Below the pieces are notes generated by a model. It did no database searches, was not told where the DNA came from, and saw nothing but the letters and a program-made list of their open reading frames with translations. A DNA stretch of 64,000 nt from Flammeovirgaceae bacterium UBA2366 (GTDB taxonomy: Bacteria > Bacteroidota > Bacteroidia > Cytophagales > Cyclobacteriaceae), in the NCBI GenBank assembly GCA_002344065.1, contig DDTK01000007.1, positions 186,001 through 250,000 on the forward strand, read 5' to 3'. Numbering within the stretch: the first letter of the stretch is position 1; every line of letters starts with the position of its first letter. Positions 16,645 through 23,156 of the stretch are shown here, one piece after another. Position numbers and translations under genes: made by a program.

Positions 16645-17226
16645 TTACGATAAAAGATGATTATCTATTTCGCGACAAAGGTTGGTGAAAATCTGTTCAA
16701 TATCACCTACGCCAACAACAGCGGAGTATTTGCCGAGTTTTTTATAGTGTTCCGCCACGGGTACAGTTTCGGCTTTATATACAGCAATGCGGTTTGCGAT
16801 TACTTCAGGCTTGGCATCATCGGGGCGATTCTCTTTGTGCGCACGTTCGGCCAGGCGCTTCTTTAACTCTTCTTCGTTCACCATCAACTCTACCAGCGCA
16901 GTAATGCCGGTATTGTTTTTTGTCAGCAAGGCATCGAGCGCTTCAGCTTGTTTAACAGTTCGTGGAAAGCCATCGAAAATAATTCCGTTAATGTTTCCGC
17001 TGGTTTTGATTTTGTCATCGACCATGTCAATCACCACCTGATCGGGAACCAGGTTTCCTTTGCTCATATACTCCTGTGCAAGCTTGCCGAGGGGAGTACC
17101 TTCTTTTAAATGCTTCCTAAAAAGATCACCTGTAGAGATGTGGATGAGTTGGTACTTATCGATAAGCTTGGCGCTTTGAGTGCCTTTTCCTGCACCAGGT
17201 GGGCCAAAGAGAACGAGATTAATCAT
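16645..17226 (-). CDS. adk: Adenylate kinase, short form
   Basis: Interconverts AMP and ATP with two ADP in the cytoplasm. The 193-residue enzyme has the P-loop GPPGAGKGTQ (residues 8-17), the AMP-site segment HISTGDLFRKH and DGFPRTVKQAEAL. The lid is of the short kind (AERAHKENRPDDAKPEVIANR), without the zinc-binding insertion of long-form enzymes. It is the first gene of an adk-obg unit. Confidence 0.97.
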   Translation of the reverse strand: MINLVLFGPPGAGKGTQSAKLIDKYQLIHISTGDLFRKHLKEGTPLGKLAQEYMSKGNLVPDQVVIDMVDDKIKTSGNINGIIFDGFPRTVKQAEALDALLTKNNTGITALVELMVNEEELKKRLAERAHKENRPDDAKPEVIANRIAVYKAETVPVAEHYKKLGKYSAVVGVGDIEQIFTNLCREIDNHLLS

Positions 17227-17337
17227 GGTTTAGTTGATTTTAAGGTTCGCAAGATAGTGATCTATTCTTAATTAGCCGATGACTGAGCGCATGGGGCGGA
17301 GGAGGGAAAACCCCATAAAACTCACTTTATTTGATCG

Positions 17338-17868
17338 TCAGGTGTTGCTTTGCTTATAAATATCTTTCAAGTTTCTTCCAAGCCCTTCGTAATCGAGTCC
17401 GTAGCCAAGAATAAATTCGTCTTCGATATCGAAGCCAACATATTTTGGTTGAACCGCATGCTGACGGGCAGGGGCTTTGCGCACCAGCGTAACTACTTCT
17501 ACCGATCGAGTGCCGAGACTTCGGAGCTCCTCCACTACTTTACTTAAGGTTAACCCGGTGTCCATAATATCTTCCACGATGAGAATATCTTGGTTGAAGA
17601 TACTTTCATTTAAGCCGATTAGGGTTTTAAGCTGACCAGTACTGGCGGTGCCTTGATAGGATGAATGTTTAACAAAGGATACACGACACTCCAGTGTAAT
17701 ATCGCGAATCAGATCGCTGGCAAAAATGAATGATCCATTCAGAATAGGAAGAAATAACGGAGTGCGATTTGTATAATCCTTATTAATCTCATCGGCCAGT
17801 TCGGTAACTTTACCTTTGATTTTTTCTTCGCTGATAAATTTTTTGAATGTGAGGTCTTTGATCTTCAT
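17338..17868 (-). CDS. hpt: Hypoxanthine phosphoribosyltransferase
   Basis: Purine salvage enzyme that makes IMP or GMP from hypoxanthine or guanine and PRPP. The 176-residue protein has the PRPP-binding loop ILIVEDIMDTGLTLS near residue 93 and the N-terminal FLPILNGSFIFASDLI segment. The C-terminal VGFDIEDEFILGYGLDYEGLGRNL binds the base. It lies upstream of adk and obg on the same strand but is separated by 111 bases, and it has its own -7 box. Confidence 0.96.
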   Translation of the reverse strand: MKIKDLTFKKFISEEKIKGKVTELADEINKDYTNRTPLFLPILNGSFIFASDLIRDITLECRVSFVKHSSYQGTASTGQLKTLIGLNESIFNQDILIVEDIMDTGLTLSKVVEELRSLGTRSVEVVTLVRKAPARQHAVQPKYVGFDIEDEFILGYGLDYEGLGRNLKDIYKQSNT

Positions 17869-17884
17869 AATCCTATAAAGGCTG

Positions 17885-17892
17885 CAAAGATA
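17885..17892 (-). promoter_or_regulatory. Candidate -7 box TATCTTTG for hpt
   Basis: On the minus strand these bases read TATCTTTG, an exact match to TAnnTTTG. The box lies 17 bases before the hpt ATG, so the leader would be about 10 bases. No convincing -33 TTTG is present at the expected distance. Confidence 0.45.
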
Positions 17893-17928
17893 AAGGAATC
17901 AACAAAAGAACTATAAGTCGTTTTTATA

Positions 17929-19293
17929 TCAATAGGAATCGTCCAGCGCAAATGTATTCTTACGGTGCATCCATTGTCCTTTGGTAAAATCAGGAAAGGC
18001 CAATGTTTCTCCACCCAAACGAATGGATGTTTCAGACAGTGGGGTTATAGCGCTCCACGCAACCGCATCATAAACATCCATAGGGGGTAGTGTTTTTCTT
18101 TTTACCGATTCGATAAACGCATTTAAAACAAACCAGTCCATGCCGCCATGTCCTGCGCCAGCAGCATCGCTTGAGTATTTTTTCCACAGCGGGTGATCGT
18201 ATTTATCCAGCCAGGGTTGCGCGTCTTCCCAGCGGTGCGCTTGTTTGCTCTGACCTTCAATGTAAATGGATTTGTTTACATCCATCCAGATGCCATTGGT
18301 TCCTTGCACACGAAAACCTATGGAATAAGGTCGCGGTAAATTTGTATCGTGTTGCAGTAAAATAGTTTCTTCATTTGCACATTTAATCATGGTGGTCACC
18401 ACATCACCCAATTTGAAATTTATTTTTGCATTAGGATGATTTTCGCCTGCTGTTTTGACAACGTAATCATGCAGACCGCGGGCTTTTGATGAATAAGAAA
18501 CAAGTTCCGTAAACCGGTTTCCGCGATTGATGTTGATCATCATGGCAATAGGCCCGATACCATGGGTAGGGTACAGATCGCCATTGCGGTGTACGGAATG
18601 CTCCGTGCGCCACTGGGCTTCTGAAAATCCCTTTTCGCCAAACTCTACACCACCGCCATACGGTTTTACACCATCATTGAATTTTACTTCCCGTAAATCG
18701 TGCTGGTAGCCACCTTGTAAGTGCACCAATTCACCAAAAACATTTTGTCGTACCATGTTCAACACGGCCATTGCATCGCGCCTGTAGCAAACGTTTTCCA
18801 GCATCATCAACGGCATGCCGGTGCGCTCAGATGTTTGCACTAATTCCCAGCATTCTTCAATGGTTGTTCCGGTGATTACTTCGCATCCCACATATTTTTT
18901 TGCATTCATAGCATCGAGGCATTGAACGGTGTGCCATTCCCACGGTGTGGAGATAATCACCGCATCGATGTTTTTGTTTTCCAGCATCTTCCGATATCCA
19001 TAAGGTCCTTCCAGGATTACCTGAGGTTTTGGTTTGCCTGATTTCTGCACCATGTTCAAACTCATATCCATCATACGTTGCTGAATGTCGCACAAGGCCA
19101 CTACTTCAACATCATTTCTGCGCAAAGCAAGATCAAGGTGATTTTGTCCGCGTAGACCTACACCAATAAAACCGAGCCGTACTTTTTGTGTTTTGTCCTG
19201 TGCGAACAGGGATGAGGAGGGAAGAATAGAAAAGGCAGCACCGGCAAAGGCTGTGGTCTGAATGAATTTTCTGCGGGAAGTGGATGTTTTCAT
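17929..19293 (-). CDS. Gfo/Idh/MocA-family oxidoreductase exported by Tat
   Basis: A 454-residue NAD(P)-dependent oxidoreductase-like protein. The N-terminus is a twin-arginine signal (TSRRKFIQTTAFAGAAF), so it is exported folded; a tatA gene is in this window. A Rossmann fold follows with GFIGVGLRGQNHLDLAL near residue 42 and VVALCDIQQRMMDM, then STPWEWH and the EVITGTTIEECW segment. The second half is the alpha/beta substrate domain with GGVEFGEKGFSEAQWR and a HGIGP motif. Exported members usually act on sugars or their derivatives, and some are glycosidases with bound NAD. The substrate here is unknown. Confidence 0.9.
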   Translation of the reverse strand: MKTSTSRRKFIQTTAFAGAAFSILPSSSLFAQDKTQKVRLGFIGVGLRGQNHLDLALRRNDVEVVALCDIQQRMMDMSLNMVQKSGKPKPQVILEGPYGYRKMLENKNIDAVIISTPWEWHTVQCLDAMNAKKYVGCEVITGTTIEECWELVQTSERTGMPLMMLENVCYRRDAMAVLNMVRQNVFGELVHLQGGYQHDLREVKFNDGVKPYGGGVEFGEKGFSEAQWRTEHSVHRNGDLYPTHGIGPIAMMININRGNRFTELVSYSSKARGLHDYVVKTAGENHPNAKINFKLGDVVTTMIKCANEETILLQHDTNLPRPYSIGFRVQGTNGIWMDVNKSIYIEGQSKQAHRWEDAQPWLDKYDHPLWKKYSSDAAGAGHGGMDWFVLNAFIESVKRKTLPPMDVYDAVAWSAITPLSETSIRLGGETLAFPDFTKGQWMHRKNTFALDDSY

Positions 19294-19316
19294 AAGGGCA
19301 ATGGATGAAATTTCTT

Positions 19317-19324
19317 TAAATTTG
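19317..19324 (+). promoter_or_regulatory. Candidate -7 box TAAATTTG near the Uma2 gene
   Basis: TAAATTTG fits TAnnTTTG exactly. It lies only 4 bases before the ATG at 19329, so a transcript would begin on the start codon. It may therefore be a leaderless promoter, a chance match in AT-rich DNA, or a sign that a later ATG (19362) is used. Confidence 0.3.
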
Positions 19325-19328
19325 AACT

Positions 19329-19859
19329 ATGCACGAATCAATTACAAGACCGCCCAAAACAATTATGGAAGTATACAAAATGCTTCCGGAAGGTACGCTA
19401 GCCGAACTTATTAACGGGATACTGTATATGAGCCCTTCACCAGTTGAAAAACATCAGCGAATTATTACCCGACTTATTAGCCAAATTTACGCCTTCATAG
19501 AGAAGCATGATTTGGGCGAAGTTTTTACTGCTCCATTCGATGTTTACCTCGATGATGATGCCAATGCTGTTCAGCCTGATATTTTATTCATTGCCAAAGA
19601 AAACCTGTCCATCATTCAAGGCCACGTACATGGTGTGCCCGATTTGATTATTGAAATTCTTTCTGAAGGTAATCCCACACACGATACGAAACGCAAGAAA
19701 GATCTCTACGAAAAATTCGGAGTAAAGGAATACTGGATTATTGATCCGGAAACGCGGCAGGCAACCGGTTATACTTTTGCTGATGGTGTTTTCAAATTGC
19801 TTCCTTCATATTCAGGCCAACTTGTTTCACCGCTATTGGGCGAAATGTTTTCTTTCTAA
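19329..19859 (+). CDS. Uma2-family (DUF820) restriction-endonuclease-like protein
   Basis: A 176-residue protein of the Uma2/DUF820 family, which has the PD-(D/E)XK nuclease fold. Conserved features are LPEGTLAELINGILYMSPSP near residue 20, the acidic stretch NAVQPDILF, VPDLIIEILSEGN with the catalytic Asp and Glu, and the KKDLYEKFGVKEYWIIDPE block. The biological role of the family is not known; copies are common in cyanobacteria and Bacteroidota. It is a single gene that ends 4 bases inside the converging peptidase gene, and no mobile-element features surround it. Confidence 0.9.
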   Translation: MHESITRPPKTIMEVYKMLPEGTLAELINGILYMSPSPVEKHQRIITRLISQIYAFIEKHDLGEVFTAPFDVYLDDDANAVQPDILFIAKENLSIIQGHVHGVPDLIIEILSEGNPTHDTKRKKDLYEKFGVKEYWIIDPETRQATGYTFADGVFKLLPSYSGQLVSPLLGEMFSF

Positions 19860-20812
19860 AGCTCCTTCATCAGTTTTTCATACAAAGCAATCATGCTTTT
19901 GATGTCGTGTTTGTGTACGCGCTCGTGTGGAGTGTGCGGATTTTGTTGGGGAGCGCCAACAAAGCACCAATCGAACGGATAGGCTGAAGTTTGCAACTCA
20001 CGACCATCACTGGAGCCCATTCCCTCTACTTCAAGTTGAAATTCGAGTTTATTTTTTTGTGCGATCTCGATAATACGATTCACAAATTTTTTTCTGGGAA
20101 TATTCCGGTCGCGCATGGAGATGGCCGCGCCTTTGCCGGGCTCCACACCATCCGATACCCAGGTGATGTCAGCGATAATGGCCTGCCGCAGGCCCCATTG
20201 CTCGTGCATGTATTTGGCAAGGTATGGAACAGAGCCTCCGCCATGCTCCTCCCAGCAGCTGAAAGCAATTACACCGTCTTTCAAGGTCTCGGCAACCTTC
20301 AAGGCAACGTAAACCCCAAGCCGGTTATCGAGGTAAGCGGATTGAATGTATTGTTTCGTTTCCCTAAAATCAATTTTGTAGGTAAGAGAGGTGCCGCGAT
20401 CAATGGAACGACCAAACCGATAGAATGCATGGTTTTCCTTATCGTATTCAAGCTCGCATTCAATCGGGCCTTTGCTATCATGCCCAACGAGTTTAGTGCC
20501 CATTTCCGCCTCCGGACTTCCAATGGGTAACAATTGATTGAAGTACCGAACCGTAAACCCAATGCTATCCAGGTGCGCAAAGATGGCCGTACGCGGCTTC
20601 CCGAATTTCAACAGCAGGCAATCCTGAAACTCATCTTCACCATGAATAATAACAGGTTGGGTTTTCCACGATTTCTTTGCTTTACTGATGTGACTCAACA
20701 AAAATTCTTTCATCGCGAATTCTTCACCTGAAGGGGCGTGTACTTCGCAAAGTTGTTTGAGAAGCCTGAAGTCACTTTCTCCAGGAAATTCTATTTTTTT
20801 ATTTCGCGGCAT
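19856..20812 (-). CDS. M42-family metallopeptidase
   Basis: A 318-residue di-zinc aminopeptidase-like protein. Metal ligands of the M42/M20 fold are visible: His and Asp in IFAHLDSIGF near residue 78, Asp in LDNRLGVYVA, the catalytic Glu pair in SCWEEHGGG, Asp in ADITWVSDG and His in the closing NPHTPHERVHKHD. No signal peptide is seen, so it acts in the cytoplasm, probably trimming peptides. The C-terminal end overlaps the converging Uma2 gene by 4 bases. Confidence 0.88.
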   Translation of the reverse strand: MPRNKKIEFPGESDFRLLKQLCEVHAPSGEEFAMKEFLLSHISKAKKSWKTQPVIIHGEDEFQDCLLLKFGKPRTAIFAHLDSIGFTVRYFNQLLPIGSPEAEMGTKLVGHDSKGPIECELEYDKENHAFYRFGRSIDRGTSLTYKIDFRETKQYIQSAYLDNRLGVYVALKVAETLKDGVIAFSCWEEHGGGSVPYLAKYMHEQWGLRQAIIADITWVSDGVEPGKGAAISMRDRNIPRKKFVNRIIEIAQKNKLEFQLEVEGMGSSDGRELQTSAYPFDWCFVGAPQQNPHTPHERVHKHDIKSMIALYEKLMKEL

Positions 20813-20892
20813 AGTATTCGGTATGCAACATTACTATTACTTCAGTTAGAATGGGTTAATAAAGTTAAAATTTCATTACTCTACTATTTTCA

Positions 20893-20987
20893 GTGTGCTT
20901 GGGCTACGCCTATTTCTATCTTTGGTCTGGCGGGTGTATGCGCGGATAGAAATCAGCGTTGACCAAGCACACGGGGCCATGCGGCCC
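20893..20987 (+). other. Long GC-rich hairpin element upstream of upp (possible structured RNA)
   Basis: GTGTGCTTGG (20893-20902) pairs perfectly with CCAAGCACAC (20963-20972). Further in, ACGC (20906-20909) pairs with GCGT (20956-20959), and ATTTCTATC (20912-20920) pairs with GATAGAAAT (20945-20953). That is 23 canonical pairs broken by two small internal loops, around a 24-base loop. A second tight hairpin follows at once: GGGCC, ATGC, GGCCC (20974-20987). Base composition is much richer in G and C than the flanks. It lies between the divergent M42 peptidase gene and upp. It is not a tRNA, and it lacks the conserved small SRP RNA core. It could be an independent RNA, an upp leader or a dispersed repeat. 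Confidence 0.5.
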
Positions 20988-21080
20988 TAGAGCAAAATAT
21001 CCTATCGTTTAAAGTTCTTTCTTAGATTTCTTATTGTGTTAAAGTAGCGTTAAATTTTGGTTGGAAAAAAGCCCAGCATC

Positions 21081-21725
21081 ATGACATTCATTTTAAACCA
21101 GACTAATTCCATTGCCAACAGTATGTTGAAAGAATTGCGTGATAAAAATCTTCAGCAAGATCGCACTCGGTTTAGAAGTAATGTTGAAAAACTCGGCTCC
21201 ATACTCGCCTATGAAATCTCCAAAAAGCTGATGTACAAACAAGAAGAGGTTCAAACTCCTCTTGGTAAAAGTGTAGTTCAGGTATTGAGCGACCAACCTG
21301 TCTTAATCCCTGTACTACGGGCGGGCTTACCATTCTTTCAGGGCTTTCAGCATTTTTTTAATCAAGCCGACAGTGGATTTATCGGGGCATACCGTAAGGA
21401 AAATGGAGAAGACATTGTCATCAACTTAGAGTATCTTGCTTCGCCCGATCTTTCGGGTAAACAATTAATTATGATTGACCCGATGCTGGCTACGGGAAAG
21501 TCGTTTGTAAAATCGATAGAAGCTTTGATGAAACATGGAAAACCAGCGCATGTTCATATTGCATCGCTGGTGGCCGCACCCGAAGGTATCGCATACCTTA
21601 AAGAAAAGCTTATACTTCCCTATTCCGTGTACACCTGTGCGCTGGATGAAAAGCTTAACGCGCAATCGTATATTGTGCCTGGCTTAGGCGATGCAGGGGA
21701 TTTATGTTATGGTGAGAAGCTATGA
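21081..21725 (+). CDS. upp: Uracil phosphoribosyltransferase
   Basis: Pyrimidine salvage enzyme that makes UMP from uracil and PRPP. The 214-residue protein shows VLIPVLRAGLPFFQGFQ near residue 75, the PRPP loop LIMIDPMLATGKSFV near 132, and the C-terminal uracil site YIVPGLGDAGDLCYG. The frame is open back to a TTG at 21057, but the ATG at 21081 gives the usual family start. A long hairpin element lies about 95 bases upstream. Confidence 0.95.
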   Translation: MTFILNQTNSIANSMLKELRDKNLQQDRTRFRSNVEKLGSILAYEISKKLMYKQEEVQTPLGKSVVQVLSDQPVLIPVLRAGLPFFQGFQHFFNQADSGFIGAYRKENGEDIVINLEYLASPDLSGKQLIMIDPMLATGKSFVKSIEALMKHGKPAHVHIASLVAAPEGIAYLKEKLILPYSVYTCALDEKLNAQSYIVPGLGDAGDLCYGEKL

Positions 21726-21788
21726 TGTTCAATTGAATATATAATGATTGATAGATGAGTCGTTTGAATAAGTTTGATTACTGTTGAT

Positions 21789-22253
21789 ATGACTGAGGAG
21801 TTATTGAAGGCTTTGCCGGTATATTTTTCATGTCTCATCAAATTTGTAATTGGGCCAATAGCAGGCTACGGTTTAGGGTTGCATATCATCACCACTATTT
21901 TAACAACCATAGCCGGCACAATGACCAGCGTAGTAGCCTTTACCTATTTTGGTGACTGGCTTCGTGCTAAAGTGCTGAAGCGATGGATAGCCACCCGAAA
22001 AAAATTCAGTCCGGGTAACCGGAGGGCGGTGCGTATATGGCAACGTTTTGGATTGATTGGTGTGGCGGTGTTAACTCCTCTCTTGCTCACACCTATTGGC
22101 GGAACTGTACTGGCGGTAAGCTTTGGAGCGCCTAAGGAAAAAATATTATTTTATATGTTGGTGAGTGCTTCTTTTTTTGCGGTGCTATTTTCCGTAGCTA
22201 TTTATGGTTTTGGTGAGGCCGTAATACCGGAAATGCTGCGTCCCTCTTTGTAG
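21789..22253 (+). CDS. Small multi-pass membrane protein, similar to the Sm_multidrug_ex family
   Basis: A 154-residue protein with four hydrophobic segments (about residues 8-30, 33-55, 90-112 and 120-145). A basic loop lies in the middle (WLRAKVLKRWIATRKKFSPG). The glycine-rich middle helices ('PLLLTPIGGTVLAVSFGA') and the overall size resemble the small multidrug export family PF06695, which is an annotation of doubtful function. A TTG five codons upstream is less likely as the start than the ATG at 21789. It ends just before a bidirectional terminator. Confidence 0.8.
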   Translation: MTEELLKALPVYFSCLIKFVIGPIAGYGLGLHIITTILTTIAGTMTSVVAFTYFGDWLRAKVLKRWIATRKKFSPGNRRAVRIWQRFGLIGVAVLTPLLLTPIGGTVLAVSFGAPKEKILFYMLVSASFFAVLFSVAIYGFGEAVIPEMLRPSL

Positions 22254-22257
22254 TATT

Positions 22258-22297
22258 AAATAAACCGAGGCAATCAATTGATTACCCCGGTTTATTG
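22258..22297. terminator. Bidirectional hairpin terminator
   Basis: AATAAACCG (22259-22267) pairs with CGGTTTATT (22288-22296). The pairing continues inward through AGG and AATC with only two mismatches to a 4-base loop. It lies between the converging membrane-protein and SPFH genes, and the stem is AT-rich at its base on both sides. Confidence 0.75.
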
Positions 22298-22308
22298 TAC
22301 ATCAAATG

Positions 22309-23079
22309 TTAATCTTTCGGCTGTATCAGGTAAGGCGTTTTGCCATCCGTTATAATAATCTTGGTGTTGGGTGAGTTGGCCAACTCGCGAAAGGCTTCAA
22401 TACTGCGCAGCTCAATGATTTCCTTGCTTAAGCCTTGCGAAAGAATTTGTTGTGCATCGCGTGTGCCTTCGGCTTCAATTTTTCTACGCTCGGCTTCCCT
22501 ACGCTCACGATCCAACACAAACTCCATGCGTTGCGATTCCTGTTCGGCTTCGAGCTTGCGTTCAATGGCGCGCGAAAGTTCGGTGGGTAGCTCAATACTC
22601 TTCATGAGCACCTGTTCAATTGTAAAGCCACGGCCCACCAGAACATCCTCCATACGTTTTTTGATTTGGGCTTCAATTACGGAACGTTGACCGGAGTGCA
22701 TATCCTTGGCCATAAAATTGGCCGATACATCTGCCGCAGCTGAGCGAAACACCGGAAGGATAGCGGTGTTTTCATAGTCCAATCCGATCTCGGTAAAAAT
22801 TTGCGGCACTTTGTCTTTCTGAACACTGTATAGAATGGAAATCTCTGAATTGATGGTGAGGCCTTCTTTGCTGGGTAGCCTAAGTCGTACTTCCAGGTTT
22901 TCGGTTTGTACACTGGTTTTTAGCATACGTGCGAAGAATGGATTCACGGAATACATACCAGGCCCCAAGCTTCGTTCTTCCAGTTTACCGAACTTGCGTT
23001 TAACACCTACTTCACCTTGCCGGATGACTGCGCACGAACCCAGCGTGGCAATCATAAGTACATACGGTATGATTTTCAT
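22309..23079 (-). CDS. SPFH/prohibitin-family protein anchored as a lipoprotein
   Basis: A 256-residue band-7/prohibitin-type protein. The usual layout is present: an N-terminal anchor, the SPFH domain (about residues 25-180, with QGEVGVKRKFGKL and LGPGMYSVNPFF), and a charged coiled coil rich in Glu, Arg and Lys (about 165-220). The anchor is unusual: the N-terminus is a lipoprotein signal with lipobox LGSC (Cys16), where most bacterial prohibitins have a membrane helix. The protein would sit on the periplasmic face. Related proteins form membrane microdomains or regulate proteases. Confidence 0.88.
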   Translation of the reverse strand: MKIIPYVLMIATLGSCAVIRQGEVGVKRKFGKLEERSLGPGMYSVNPFFARMLKTSVQTENLEVRLRLPSKEGLTINSEISILYSVQKDKVPQIFTEIGLDYENTAILPVFRSAAADVSANFMAKDMHSGQRSVIEAQIKKRMEDVLVGRGFTIEQVLMKSIELPTELSRAIERKLEAEQESQRMEFVLDRERREAERRKIEAEGTRDAQQILSQGLSKEIIELRSIEAFRELANSPNTKIIITDGKTPYLIQPKD

Positions 23080-23156
23080 ACTGAAAAAATTTAATGTATA
23101 CCATGATTATACGCAGTCTCTGCTGTATTCGTTGGAGTTAATGGATTAGAAAGAGA

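Noticed and set aside
19329..19859. Uma2-type nuclease as a mobile element
   Set aside because: No inverted repeats, target duplications, transposase or integrase lie around it; it is a single gene in an ordinary context.
20893..20987. Long hairpin as a tRNA or small SRP RNA
   Set aside because: There is no cloverleaf, no GTTCRANNC T-loop motif, and the conserved SRP core motif is not present.
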